This document shows, piece after piece, positions 28,562 to 36,691 of a stretch of DNA of 64,000 nucleotides; the stretch's first letter is position 1; every line of letters starts with the position of its first letter. The position numbers and the translations under genes are program-made. The stretch comes from Nocardia carnea NBRC 14403 (GTDB taxonomy: Bacteria; Actinomycetota; Actinomycetes; Mycobacteriales; Mycobacteriaceae): positions 124,001-188,000 of the forward strand of contig NZ_BAFV01000029.1 in NCBI RefSeq assembly GCF_000308515.1. The letters are read 5' to 3'. The notes beneath the pieces were generated by a model. It saw only the letters and a list, made by a program, of their open reading frames with translations. It ran no database searches and was not told the DNA's origin.

Positions 28562-29275
28562 TCAGGTGCGCGGAGCGCGCAGGACACCGGCCTGGGCGGT
28601 GAGCTGTTCGCCGGTCAGACCGGTTTCCTCGGCCAGATCCTCGATGCCGAACGTATGCCACTCGCTGACATTGCGGACCACCCGGGTGGGTGCCGCATCG
28701 CCACTGATCTGCCACGTCGAGGTCATCCGGATCAGATCGCCGCCGACCGGCTCGGCCTCGAGCGACCCTTCGTAGACGAGGTCGCCGATCTGCTCACGGG
28801 CCAGTTCCATAGTGGGCAATGTCGTAGGACGGGTAACCGGTAGCAGTTCGACCAGCACCGGTGCTCCGGGCGCCAGCCGGGGCAGTACTCGATCCCACAG
28901 TGCCCGGCGCTCTTCGGCTTCGATATGCCCGAGTACGCCGAAGACGATCAATGCCGAGATCGAGTCGGGCAGTACAACCGATTCCGCCGGCTCTGCCACG
29001 ATGGTGACCCGGCGCCGGAGGTCCTCGTCGGCGACCACATCATGGGTCAGGACCGCCCGCATCGCCGGCGCCGGTTCGCAGGCGAGGATTTTCGCCGTCG
29101 GGAGCACCTCGGCGACGATGCGGCAGGTACGTCCGGTACCGGCGCCGATATCGACCACAGGGCCAGCGCTCGGGTCGACGTCGGCCAGTATTTTCCGAAG
29201 GGCGGCTTCACCTTCGGCGTGAGCGCGGGGGACCAGGTCGTAGAACTCGGCGACCGGCGAATAGAAGTCGTCCAT
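28562..29275 (-). CDS. SAM-dependent methyltransferase, Zur-boxed
   Basis: A 237-aa class I methyltransferase. Motif I is VVDIGAGTGRTC near residues 40-50, and the acidic end of strand 2 is ACEPAP. The ATG at 29275 is favoured over one at 29281 because AGGAG is correctly spaced only for the former. A strong Zur-like box lies about 45 bp upstream. The product may be a third methyltransferase of the metallophore pathway, beside the O-methyltransferase and the NRPS-embedded domain, or may act on an unrelated zinc-stress target. No gene follows on its strand before the terminator, so it is monocistronic. Confidence 0.85.
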   Translation of the reverse strand: MDDFYSPVAEFYDLVPRAHAEGEAALRKILADVDPSAGPVVDIGAGTGRTCRIVAEVLPTAKILACEPAPAMRAVLTHDVVADEDLRRRVTIVAEPAESVVLPDSISALIVFGVLGHIEAEERRALWDRVLPRLAPGAPVLVELLPVTRPTTLPTMELAREQIGDLVYEGSLEAEPVGGDLIRMTSTWQISGDAAPTRVVRNVSEWHTFGIEDLAEETGLTGEQLTAQAGVLRAPRT

Positions 29276-29319
29276 GCACATCTCTCCTGCTTCGTGACCA
29301 CAGCCACGCGGCTGTTTAA

Positions 29320-29334
29320 TGAAAAAGATTATCA
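29320..29334. promoter_or_regulatory. putative Zur box
   Basis: TGAAAAAGATTATCA, with matching flanks AAT and TT, forms a 7-1-7 dyad close to the Zur consensus. It lies between divergent genes: 45 bp before the methyltransferase and 40 bp before the flavin-reductase-like gene. Confidence 0.8.
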
Positions 29335-29373
29335 TTATGCTGGTGTGATTCGGTGCCAGTGAAAGGGTCTGCG

Positions 29374-29877
29374 ATGCCGTCGTTCCGGAGTACTCACGAG
29401 TCTCGCGCCGAGGGCGCTGACCGCCCGTCGATTGCTGTGGCCGGCTTTCCGGCGACCGGTAGTCGCTGGGAAAGCCGAAATGAGGGGATCGCAGCCGCGC
29501 CGGGCGCAGACACGGCAATCGCATCGACGAGCCTTTCCGAATTCGACCAGCGTGCTTTCCAGCAGGTGTGCGCTCGCTTCGGGTCCCACGTGCGCGATAG
29601 GTTCGCCGGAACAGAGTGGTACACCTCGGACCTGGGCCTGCCTGTGCTGGGCAATGCACTCGCGGCCATTCACTGTTCGGTGGCGGACGTCGTAGACGGC
29701 GGCGATCATTTCATCGTCGTCGGCCGGGTGCTGGCGCTGTCGGAATCCGCCGGTGCCGGTCGGCCGCTGTTGTTCTACCGGGGCCGGTACGCCGCTATGG
29801 CGCCCATCGATCCGTTGTACGCGGCATGGCATGCCGACCTGGAGTACTTCCTCGCCGCGCCATCCGACTCGTGGTAG
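29374..29877 (+). CDS. flavin-reductase-like protein lacking the N-terminal half
   Basis: The 167-aa product matches the C-terminal half of class HpaC flavin reductases: DRFAGTEWYTSDLGLPVLGNALAAI, then GGDHFIVVGRV and PLLFYRGRY near the end. The usual N-terminal FMN-binding strand (TGVTVVTT, SVDPP-type motifs) is missing. In its place are about 60 residues with no recognisable pattern. ATG at 29374 or GTG at 29353 could start it. A Zur box precedes it. It might once have supplied reduced flavin to the halogenase-like enzyme. Whether the shortened protein works is doubtful. Confidence 0.6.
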   Translation: MPSFRSTHESRAEGADRPSIAVAGFPATGSRWESRNEGIAAAPGADTAIASTSLSEFDQRAFQQVCARFGSHVRDRFAGTEWYTSDLGLPVLGNALAAIHCSVADVVDGGDHFIVVGRVLALSESAGAGRPLLFYRGRYAAMAPIDPLYAAWHADLEYFLAAPSDSW

Positions 29878-29957
29878 GCCCGTCGCACGCTCTGTTGCGA
29901 GCGGTCGCGGTAGCCGGCCGGATCCCTGACGGTTTCTGTACTCGCCTCTCGGGCGAC

Positions 29958-30419
29958 CTACTCGTTATGCGATGTAATACAGCGAGAACACACCCCGTCG
30001 AGTTCGAGTGCATGCCTGATATCGATGAACCCGGTGGTCCGAGGGAGTTCGTCGATCCATTTCTCGACGACCTCGGCGTCGAGGGCGGTGCTGTCCCCGC
30101 GCTGCCGGCAGATCAGATGATGACGATGCAGGCGCGAGCGGCGAAGCTGATACCTGCGTTCGCCGTTCTCTTGGCGGACGATGTCGAGTCGTTGGCCCCG
30201 TTCCAGTCCGGCCAGTGTCCGGTAGGCGGTGGAGATTCCGATGCGGTGTCCATCGCGGCAGAGCTGGGTGTGCAACTCTTGTGTGGTGGCGAACTTCCCC
30301 TTGGCTTCGAGCGCGGACACGATCAACTCCCGCTGTCGCGACCAGCGGAGTCCCGTAGGGGTTGTCGCATACTCCCCGACCAGGGTCCCTGGTTGAGCAT
30401 GGCTGAAAATGATTTTCAA
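29958..30419 (-). CDS. Fur/Zur-family metalloregulator
   Basis: A Fur-family repressor with the winged helix around RQRELIVSALEAKGKF, GHRIGISTAYRTLAGLERG and the metal/dimer region LHRHHLIC. The C-terminal CSRC pair is intact. The first structural-zinc pair reads CRQR, so its second Cys is replaced by Arg. Start choice is difficult: TTG at 30419 or CTG at 30383 are the only candidates giving a full DNA-binding domain. The Zur box at 30404-30418 overlaps the TTG start, which implies tight autoregulation. From its place inside a Zur-boxed cluster I infer a zinc-sensing, cluster-specific regulator rather than the housekeeping Zur, which should be elsewhere. Confidence 0.82.
   Translation of the reverse strand: MKIIFSHAQPGTLVGEYATTPTGLRWSRQRELIVSALEAKGKFATTQELHTQLCRDGHRIGISTAYRTLAGLERGQRLDIVRQENGERRYQLRRSRLHRHHLICRQRGDSTALDAEVVEKWIDELPRTTGFIDIRHALELDGVCSRCITSHNE
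30404..30418. promoter_or_regulatory. Zur box (near-perfect)
   Basis: TGAAAATGATTTTCA is a perfect 7-1-7 dyad and equals the actinobacterial Zur consensus. It overlaps the possible start of the Fur-family gene and lies 182 bp before the MFS exporter start, so it may control both. Confidence 0.92.
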
Positions 30420-30599
30420 TAGTAGGCTGCCAGCGCCTGAAGGTGCGCCACTCGCGCCGTCGACGGATATGGCTGTACCCGGGTGTGCAGCCGCCGAGAC
30501 TGTGTACGTGCCCGTGCCGTGAAACACGGTCGTGTGCAACGGAAGACGCTGCGGCGGAGCTATTTTGCCCTACGTTTCGATTTTCTGCTGGAGAGGTAG

Positions 30600-32003
30600 A
30601 TGACTCAGCTCAACAGACCGGCCGCGGTGCTGGCCACGGTCGTGATTGTCCAATTCATGGTTTCCCTCGATTTGTCCGTGGTGAACGTCGCGCTGCCGGC
30701 GATCCAGTCCGAGTTCGGGATGTCGGCGACCGCATTGCAGTGGGTGGTCAACGCCTACATCGTGGTGTTCGGTGGTTTCCTGCTGCTCGGTGGCCGGCTC
30801 GGCGATGTGATCGGCCGCCGCAATACGATGCTCATCGGTCTCGGGGTCTTCGGTATCGCCAGCCTCGTGGGCGGGCTCGCGCAGGATCCAGCGTTGCTCA
30901 TCGTGGCCCGGGCGGTCCAAGGCCTGGGTGCCGCGGCGTTGTCGCCGCTGTCGCTGGCGTTGATCAGTGTGACCTTCGAGGAGGGGCGTGCGCGCACCAA
31001 GGCCATGAGCCTGTGGGGTGCGTCCACCATGCTGGGCGGCACACTCGGTGTTGTCGCCAGTGGTGTACTCACCGACTTCGCGGATTGGCGGTGGGTTTTC
31101 CTGATCAATATCCCGATTGTCGCCGTTGCCGTGGTCACCGCGGTGGCCGGAATCGGCGGGGTCAGGGAAGGTGAGCGCCCCCGGCTCGATGCGCTCGGGG
31201 CGCTGCTGGTCACCGCGGGAATGATCCTGTTGATCCTCGGGGTGGTGCGGACCGACGAGCAGGGCTGGGCATCCGGTGCCACCGTGGCGACTCTCGCGGT
31301 GGCCGTGATCCTGCTGGCCGGGTTCGTCGTGGTGGAATCCCGGGTGTCCGAGCCGCTGATGCGGCTGGGATTATTAGCGCACGGAAGTGTGCTGGGCGCC
31401 AACGTTTTCGGGTTTATGATCACCGCGGGACAGCTGGCCGCGTTCTATTTCCTCTCGCTGCACATGCAGAACGTGCTGCAATACTCTCCGGTGGCAGCCG
31501 GCCTCGCGTTCGTTCCGTTCTCCATAGGTGCGGTGATAGGTATGTTCGGGGTCGGGCCGATCGTGCGGCGTTTCGGTCAGCGTGCCGCCCTGGTGGCGGG
31601 TGGTCTGCTCGGTGCGCTGGGTATCGCATGGTTCGGCCTGGCCGGGCCCGGCGGCTCGTTCGCCGCCCAGCTTCTCGGTCCGTCCATGGTGGCGAGTATC
31701 GGCATCGGAGCCAGCTTTGTCGTGATGGGTGCAGTGGCGATGCAGGGAGTTTCGGCGGAGGAGGCGGGGATGGCCTCCGGTCTGCTGAACAGTTCCCGCC
31801 AGCTCGGTGGTGCGATCGGCCTGGCCGTGCTGACGACGGTAGCGGCTGCGGTAACCGGGGACGGTCGGTCGCCGCAGGCGCTCAGCGACGGCTATTCCGC
31901 AGCTCTGCTGCTGGGTGCGGCCCTCATCGCGGTCGGTGCGGTAGTGGCGGGGGTGCTTGTCCCGCGGCCGGAAAAGGAGCAGGCGACGCCGGTCGGTGCG
32001 TAA
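30600..32003 (+). CDS. MFS exporter, DHA2 (14-helix) family
   Basis: A 467-aa membrane protein with hydrophobic helices throughout, the motif-A loop GGRLGDVIGRRN and motif C in helix 5 (GASTMLGGTLGVVASGVL). It belongs to the drug:proton antiporter-2 family. GGAGAGG precedes the ATG. Within a metallophore cluster it most likely exports the finished apo-chelator. Expression is probably zinc-controlled through the box at 30404. A degraded copy of its 3' end lies at 40490. Confidence 0.9.
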   Translation: MTQLNRPAAVLATVVIVQFMVSLDLSVVNVALPAIQSEFGMSATALQWVVNAYIVVFGGFLLLGGRLGDVIGRRNTMLIGLGVFGIASLVGGLAQDPALLIVARAVQGLGAAALSPLSLALISVTFEEGRARTKAMSLWGASTMLGGTLGVVASGVLTDFADWRWVFLINIPIVAVAVVTAVAGIGGVREGERPRLDALGALLVTAGMILLILGVVRTDEQGWASGATVATLAVAVILLAGFVVVESRVSEPLMRLGLLAHGSVLGANVFGFMITAGQLAAFYFLSLHMQNVLQYSPVAAGLAFVPFSIGAVIGMFGVGPIVRRFGQRAALVAGGLLGALGIAWFGLAGPGGSFAAQLLGPSMVASIGIGASFVVMGAVAMQGVSAEEAGMASGLLNSSRQLGGAIGLAVLTTVAAAVTGDGRSPQALSDGYSAALLLGAALIAVGAVVAGVLVPRPEKEQATPVGA

Positions 32004-32474
32004 GCTCGGCGACTCGGACCCGTCTCTTCGGGTCGCGCGTCGCGGGCTGTGCAGAATCTCGGTCTGCGCAGCCCGCGGCGGGTCGTGCCGGACCGTCTCA
32101 TACGCCCGGGCTCGGCGATGTCGAGCAGATCTCATTCGCCTTTCGCACACCCATTCCCGGACGCTTATCGGCTGCCGGTCTGTGGTGCCGGAGTCGAAGG
32201 GCGAGGTCGCGCTCGGCGGTGGGAGCTCGGTCCTGTGGACACTCGCGCTGCGGCGGGAAGCAGCCTCGCCGCCAGTGTTCGTGCGGCTTCGGCGCGGGTC
32301 AGCGGTCGGATCTTCGGCAGAGTGCCAGTTTCCGGGTGGGTTCGATCGCTCTTCCGGGGCCGGTGCGGGTCGCGTCGCCGCGGGTTGTCACCGGTGGAAT
32401 TGCGACGGTGGCAGAGCAGGCCGGTGGCACAACGGCGTCGGTGCCATGGTTCGCCCGGGGAACTGGATGGCTCG
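32004..32474 (+). other. 471-bp spacer without recognisable gene
   Basis: Open frames run through this stretch on both strands, including an extension of the following antiporter frame, but none resembles a known protein. No metal box or clear terminator was seen. Confidence 0.5.
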
Positions 32475-33749
32475 GTGACTCCGGATATCCTGTTGCGTCT
32501 GCTGGTGGCCTTCGCGCTGATCCTCGTGGTCGCGCGACTTGCCGGGTGGCTCGCCGAGCGGGTCGGCCAACCGGCTGTGGTTGGTGAGATCTGTGCGGGA
32601 ATTCTGCTCGGCCCGACGTTGCTCAGTGGCGAGCTGACCCGGCTGCTGTTCCCCTCCGAAGTGCGCCCTCCGCTGCGCATACTCGCCGACGTGGGCGTTG
32701 TGCTCTTCATGTTCCTCGTCGGCCTGGAGTTGAACGAGAAGCTGTTGCGCGGGCAGGGGAAAGCGGTGGCCGGTACAGCGCTGGGTTCCATGGCGGTGCC
32801 GTTCGTGCTGGGGGTTGCGCTGGCGCTGTATCTGGTCGACAAGCACCCCACCGGGGATCGCCTGGCTTTCGTGCTGTTCCTGGGAACCGCGATGTCGGTC
32901 ACTGCCTTTCCCGTGCTGGCCCGCATCCTGGGCGACCGTGGGCTGATGGAAACCCGGATCGGTGCGCTCGCGCTGGCCTGTGCTGCGGTGGGCGACGTTC
33001 TGGCGTGGACTCTGCTCGCAGTCGTAGCCGCGCTGGCCGGCGGTGCGGTAGCGCTGTGGTGGCAGCTCCTTTTCGTCGTGCCGTTCGCCGTGCTGCTCGT
33101 ATTCGTGATGCGGCCTGCGCTGACTCGGCTGGGAGATCGCTGGAATCGGGGCCGGCCCGGGGTCACGCGGCGGAGACGTGCCGGAGTTCTCGCTGTGGTC
33201 GCGGCCGGGTTGGCATTGTCGGCCGGGGCCACCGAATGGATGGGGCTGCACCTGATCTTCGGGGCATTTCTTTTCGGTGTGGCCATGCCGCGCCGGAACT
33301 GGGACAGCATGCACGAATGGACGCTGCCGTGGGTGCGGCGAGTCGCTTCGCTGCTGCTGCCGGTGTTCTTCGCTGTTGCCGGGCTGGCGGTGGACCTTTC
33401 CGAGGTCGGCGGTTCCGTCCTGGGCGAACTGGCCCTCGTGCTGTTGGTCGCCATCGGCGGTAAGGGTCTCGGCGCGTACATCGGCGCCCGCCTGAGTGGG
33501 ATCCCGGTGCGGTCTTCGGCGATACTCGCGATCTTGCTCAACACCAGGGGGCTCACCGAGTTGATCGCGCTGACTGTAGGGCTTCAATTGGGTCTGCTCG
33601 ACACGGCCCTGTATTCACTGCTGGTGGTGATGGCCCTGGTGACAACGGCAATGACCGGGGCGCTGATGCCCCTGGTGCATTCGCGGTCCCGCGGGCGGCC
33701 CGAGGCGCAACTTCGGATCCTGCCGCCAGGGGTGCAGTCCGGGAGCTGA
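32475..33749 (+). CDS. cation/proton antiporter (CPA2, KefB/NapA-like)
   Basis: A 424-aa integral membrane protein with about 12 helices. The conserved early stretch PAVVGEICAGILLGPTLL and the later GLHLIFGAFLFGVAMPR and LLNTRGLTELI are typical of monovalent cation:proton antiporter-2 proteins. I start it at GTG 32475, just before the first helix. The frame is open for 142 codons further upstream, but that part is Arg-rich and does not look like protein. No C-terminal TrkA-N domain is present. It has no evident link with the metallophore. A physiological role in Na+, K+ or pH homeostasis is inferred from the family. Confidence 0.88.
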   Translation: MTPDILLRLLVAFALILVVARLAGWLAERVGQPAVVGEICAGILLGPTLLSGELTRLLFPSEVRPPLRILADVGVVLFMFLVGLELNEKLLRGQGKAVAGTALGSMAVPFVLGVALALYLVDKHPTGDRLAFVLFLGTAMSVTAFPVLARILGDRGLMETRIGALALACAAVGDVLAWTLLAVVAALAGGAVALWWQLLFVVPFAVLLVFVMRPALTRLGDRWNRGRPGVTRRRRAGVLAVVAAGLALSAGATEWMGLHLIFGAFLFGVAMPRRNWDSMHEWTLPWVRRVASLLLPVFFAVAGLAVDLSEVGGSVLGELALVLLVAIGGKGLGAYIGARLSGIPVRSSAILAILLNTRGLTELIALTVGLQLGLLDTALYSLLVVMALVTTAMTGALMPLVHSRSRGRPEAQLRILPPGVQSGS

Positions 33750-33872
33750 CCGGCACCGGCGGTGATGACGGCCCGCTTCTGTTCGGCTGCGACAGTGGTG
33801 AGCGCAGGCTCTGGGCCCGGTGTCCCGGGTTCTGGCAAGGACAGGTGCTGCGGACCATATGGGGGTTACGCT

Positions 33873-33885
33873 GTATTAAAAATAC
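33873..33885. promoter_or_regulatory. AT-rich dyad before the sulfur/PLP gene group
   Basis: GTATTAAAAATAC is a perfect inverted repeat with three central bases, in an AT-rich island about 110 bp before the acyl-CoA-dehydrogenase-like gene. It does not match the Zur or IdeR consensus. It is a candidate operator or promoter element. Confidence 0.4.
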
Positions 33886-33993
33886 GCGTGTGTTATTCGG
33901 TATCGGCCACGGAAGTCGCTGCGCGGCTGTGCACGCGGCAGCGAGTCCGTGAGTTCGAGCCCGCTCGTGCTCCTGTCGAGTCAGGAAGGTCCT

Positions 33994-35028
33994 ATGGTTG
34001 ACGTCGCCGATCCACAGTCTCTCGTTCAACGCGCCCGCCGAATCGCGGATGACGTGCTGTTTCCCGTGGCCGTACAGGTAGACCGCACGGGTACGGTGCC
34101 GCCGGAACACTGGGACCTATTGGCACGGGAAGGGCTGTACGGACTGGCGGCACCGGGGCCGGATCAGCTCGGCTTTGCGGAGATCGTCGAAGTGCTCGAG
34201 ATTCTGGCCGGGGGATGCCTTGCCACCACTTTCGTATGGATGCAGCACAACGGCGCGGTGCTGAGCCTGGCGGGCAGCGAGAACACGGCGCTTCGTGCTC
34301 GGTACCTCGACGATCTGGTGCACGGGCGGGTCCGGGCCGGTGCGGCCTTTGCCGGAGTGCTGGCAAAGGCCGCGAAGCTGCACGCGGAACCGGTTGCCGA
34401 CGGCCATCTGCTCAACGGCGAGGCACCGTTTGTCAGCGGCTGGGGTGTGGTGGATGTCGTGCAAGTGTCGGCAGTGGTGCCCGATGGGCGCGGCGGCACA
34501 GTGGTGTCGGGTCTCGTCGATGCCACCGCCGGTGCCGGGTTGACCGCCGACCCGATCGACCTCGCCATCGGCGAAGCCACGAAAACCGTCCGCCTGCGTT
34601 TCGCCGATTTCCTCGTGACTTCGGACCGGACCATCGCGGCGAGCCCATACTCCGATTTCGTCGGTCTGCAGAGTTTCGGCTCCCGGCTCAACGGGTGCGT
34701 CGCCTGCGGTGTCGCCGGGCGGGCCATCCGGTTGCTCCGCGAAGCAGGCCGAGTCGACGCCGCCACGGCCTTGGATCAGCAGTTGGCCCGAGCGCGGACG
34801 GAGCTGGACGCGGGCCTGGCGGACTCCACCCGGCTGCCCGCCGCTCGTGCCGGCGCCGCCGATCTGGCGGTGCGGGCGGCCGGCGCTCTCATCGCCGGCA
34901 CCGGTGCCCGTGCCCTGCTCGCGGACAATCATGCGCAGTGTTCGCTGCGGGATGCGGTATTCACCGCGGTGGCGGGAAGCCGGCCGGAAATGCGCGACAT
35001 TCTGGTGAATACAATGGCCGCCCGGTGA
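33994..35028 (+). CDS. acyl-CoA-dehydrogenase-fold protein
   Basis: A 344-aa protein with the order of an acyl-CoA dehydrogenase: an alpha-helical N-terminus (LAREGLYGLAAP), a middle beta part (AGAAFAGVLAKAAKLHAEPVADGHLLNGEAPFVSGWG) and a C-terminal helical bundle. AGGAAGG precedes the ATG. The C-terminal domain is shorter than in true beta-oxidation enzymes (about 380 aa), and the usual catalytic Glu region is not evident. It may be a flavin-dependent oxidase or monooxygenase of the CaiA/DszC-related type, which often act in secondary metabolism. It is followed by a hairpin, then by PLP and sulfur-transfer genes on the same strand. Confidence 0.75.
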   Translation: MVDVADPQSLVQRARRIADDVLFPVAVQVDRTGTVPPEHWDLLAREGLYGLAAPGPDQLGFAEIVEVLEILAGGCLATTFVWMQHNGAVLSLAGSENTALRARYLDDLVHGRVRAGAAFAGVLAKAAKLHAEPVADGHLLNGEAPFVSGWGVVDVVQVSAVVPDGRGGTVVSGLVDATAGAGLTADPIDLAIGEATKTVRLRFADFLVTSDRTIAASPYSDFVGLQSFGSRLNGCVACGVAGRAIRLLREAGRVDAATALDQQLARARTELDAGLADSTRLPAARAGAADLAVRAAGALIAGTGARALLADNHAQCSLRDAVFTAVAGSRPEMRDILVNTMAAR

Positions 35029-35031
35029 CTC

Positions 35032-35067
35032 CGCTCGGCTCCCTCCTTCCCGTGAAGGGGCCGAGCG
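35032..35067. terminator. terminator-like hairpin
   Basis: An 11-bp stem (CGCTCGGCTCC with GGGGCCGAGCG, one G-T pair) and a 14-base loop, directly after the stop of the acyl-CoA-dehydrogenase-like gene. No T-run. Confidence 0.6.
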
Positions 35068-35245
35068 ATCGGTGGGGTCGCTACTCTGGTATCGGAAACC
35101 ATTGCCGTGCAGACGCTCCGGAGCACTATCGCGGCTCGTCTGTTGCTGCGGGGGTCGAACTCGTGGGCGGAAAGGATATCGAACACTTCCAACGGGCACC
35201 GCGGGTACCAGCAGCGGCGATGCGGTGCCGTAGCGCGAACGGGAG

Positions 35246-36691
35246 ATGAGGGTGGAGCCGGAACCGATCCTGGAACCGCGGGTGGACGGACTGCTGCGCG
35301 ATGTTCTCGCCGAACCCGAGCGGGTGTCCGCGATGGTGGAGGCGCTGGGTTCCCCGCTGAATGTGGTCGTCCCGGAACGGATGGCTGTAAACGCGGAGCA
35401 CTATCGCGACGTGTATCGCAGGTATCGGCTGAGCGGGCGTACCTATTTCGCGCACAAGACCAACCGATCGAGCGCCTTCATCCGCTGTCTGGTGGCCGGG
35501 CAGTGCGGAGTCGACGTGGCTTCGCTCGGGGAACTGCGGCACGTACTCGCGGCGGGGTTCACGGGGGACCGGATCATGGCGACCGGTCCCAAGGACGCCG
35601 AGTTCCTGTGGCTGGCCGCCCGCGTCGGGGCGGTGGTCAACGCCGATTCCTGCGAAGAGCTGGCGGAATTGGCGGCGATCGCGGCGCGTTTCGGATCGGC
35701 GCCGGTGCGGGTGATGATCCGGCTCTCGGGGTTCGACTCCGCGGGTGTGCCGATTCTGAGCCGGCCCAGCCGGTTCGGCGTGCACGCCCGGGAACTGGGC
35801 GCGACACTGGATCTGCTCGACAAGCATCGGGATTCCCTGCGGTTGCTCGGCGTTTCCTATCACCTCGACACCACCGGAGTGGAGGAGAAGGCGCTGGCGC
35901 TCGAGGGGTGCCTACTGGCCATGCACCAGGCCTTGACTCGTGGTTTCGCGCCCACCGCGATCGATATCGGTGGCGGTTTCGGCGTGAACTACCTGGCCGA
36001 TCGGGAGCAGTGGGAACGCTACACAACGTAACTGGGTTCTGCCGTGCTCGGCAGGCGGCCGTCGATGACCTGGCAGAACCATGGCTACGGCCTGCACGCC
36101 GAATCGGGGACGTTACGCGGCACGCTGGGGGTCTATCCCGCGTATCGAGAGGTTGCGGGTGCGCGCTACCTCGACGAGCTGCTGTCGTGGAAATCTTCCT
36201 CGCTGGGTAGATCACTGGCCACCCTGCTCCTGGAGAACCTCTACGAGCTCTATATCGAACCCGGTCGCGGGCTGACCGATCAGTGTGGTCTCACGCTGGC
36301 CCGGGTGGTCGAGGTTCGCACTACCCAGGCGGGGGACACGCTGGTCCGCGTCGCCGCGAACTCCCGTGACATCAGTGCCGAAAGTCATGCGGTACTGATG
36401 GATCCGGTGCTGTTGCCCGAACGGCCCGGCGTACCTGCCGGCGTCTATCTCACGGGCAACCTGTGCCTGGAGGACGACTTCATCACCCGCCGGCGTGTGA
36501 CACTGCCGCGTACGCCGGTTCCCGGCGATCTGCTGGCCTTCGTGAACACGGCAGGTTACTTCATGGATTTCGCGGCGGACCACGCATTGATGCAGCCCAT
36601 CGCCCGCACGGCGGCGGTGTTTCGTGACGGGGGTGGCTGGTCGTGGTGCCTGGATGAACAGTATTGGCCCGGGAAAGGTAGCCGCTCATGA
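35246..36691 (+). pseudogene. type III PLP-dependent decarboxylase, split by an in-frame TAA
   Basis: The frame encodes an ornithine/diaminopimelate-decarboxylase-like protein of 481 codons, interrupted by one TAA at 36029-36031. Before it lie the barrel domain with the PLP Lys (TYFAHKTNRSSA), the HLDTTGV strand and the glycine loop IDIGGGFGVNYL. After it, in the same frame, come MTWQNHGYGLHAE, the EPGRGLTDQCG motif and the C-terminal dimer part with the LCLEDDF stretch. TAA could arise from GAA or CAA by one change. A new start (GTG 36044) follows 12 bases after the stop, so two polypeptides are possible but would lack a complete active site in either. The downstream gene overlaps by ATGA. 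Confidence 0.85.

Noticed and set aside
32049..32474. N-terminal extension of the antiporter.
   Set aside because: The 142 extra residues are Arg/Ser-rich without pattern and precede the first helix; GTG at 32475 fits the family start.
35107..36210. A 367-codon plus-strand frame overlapping the PLP decarboxylase.
   Set aside because: The decarboxylase frame has clear motifs (Lys site, GGGFG loop); the overlapping frame is Arg/Gly-rich and motif-free.
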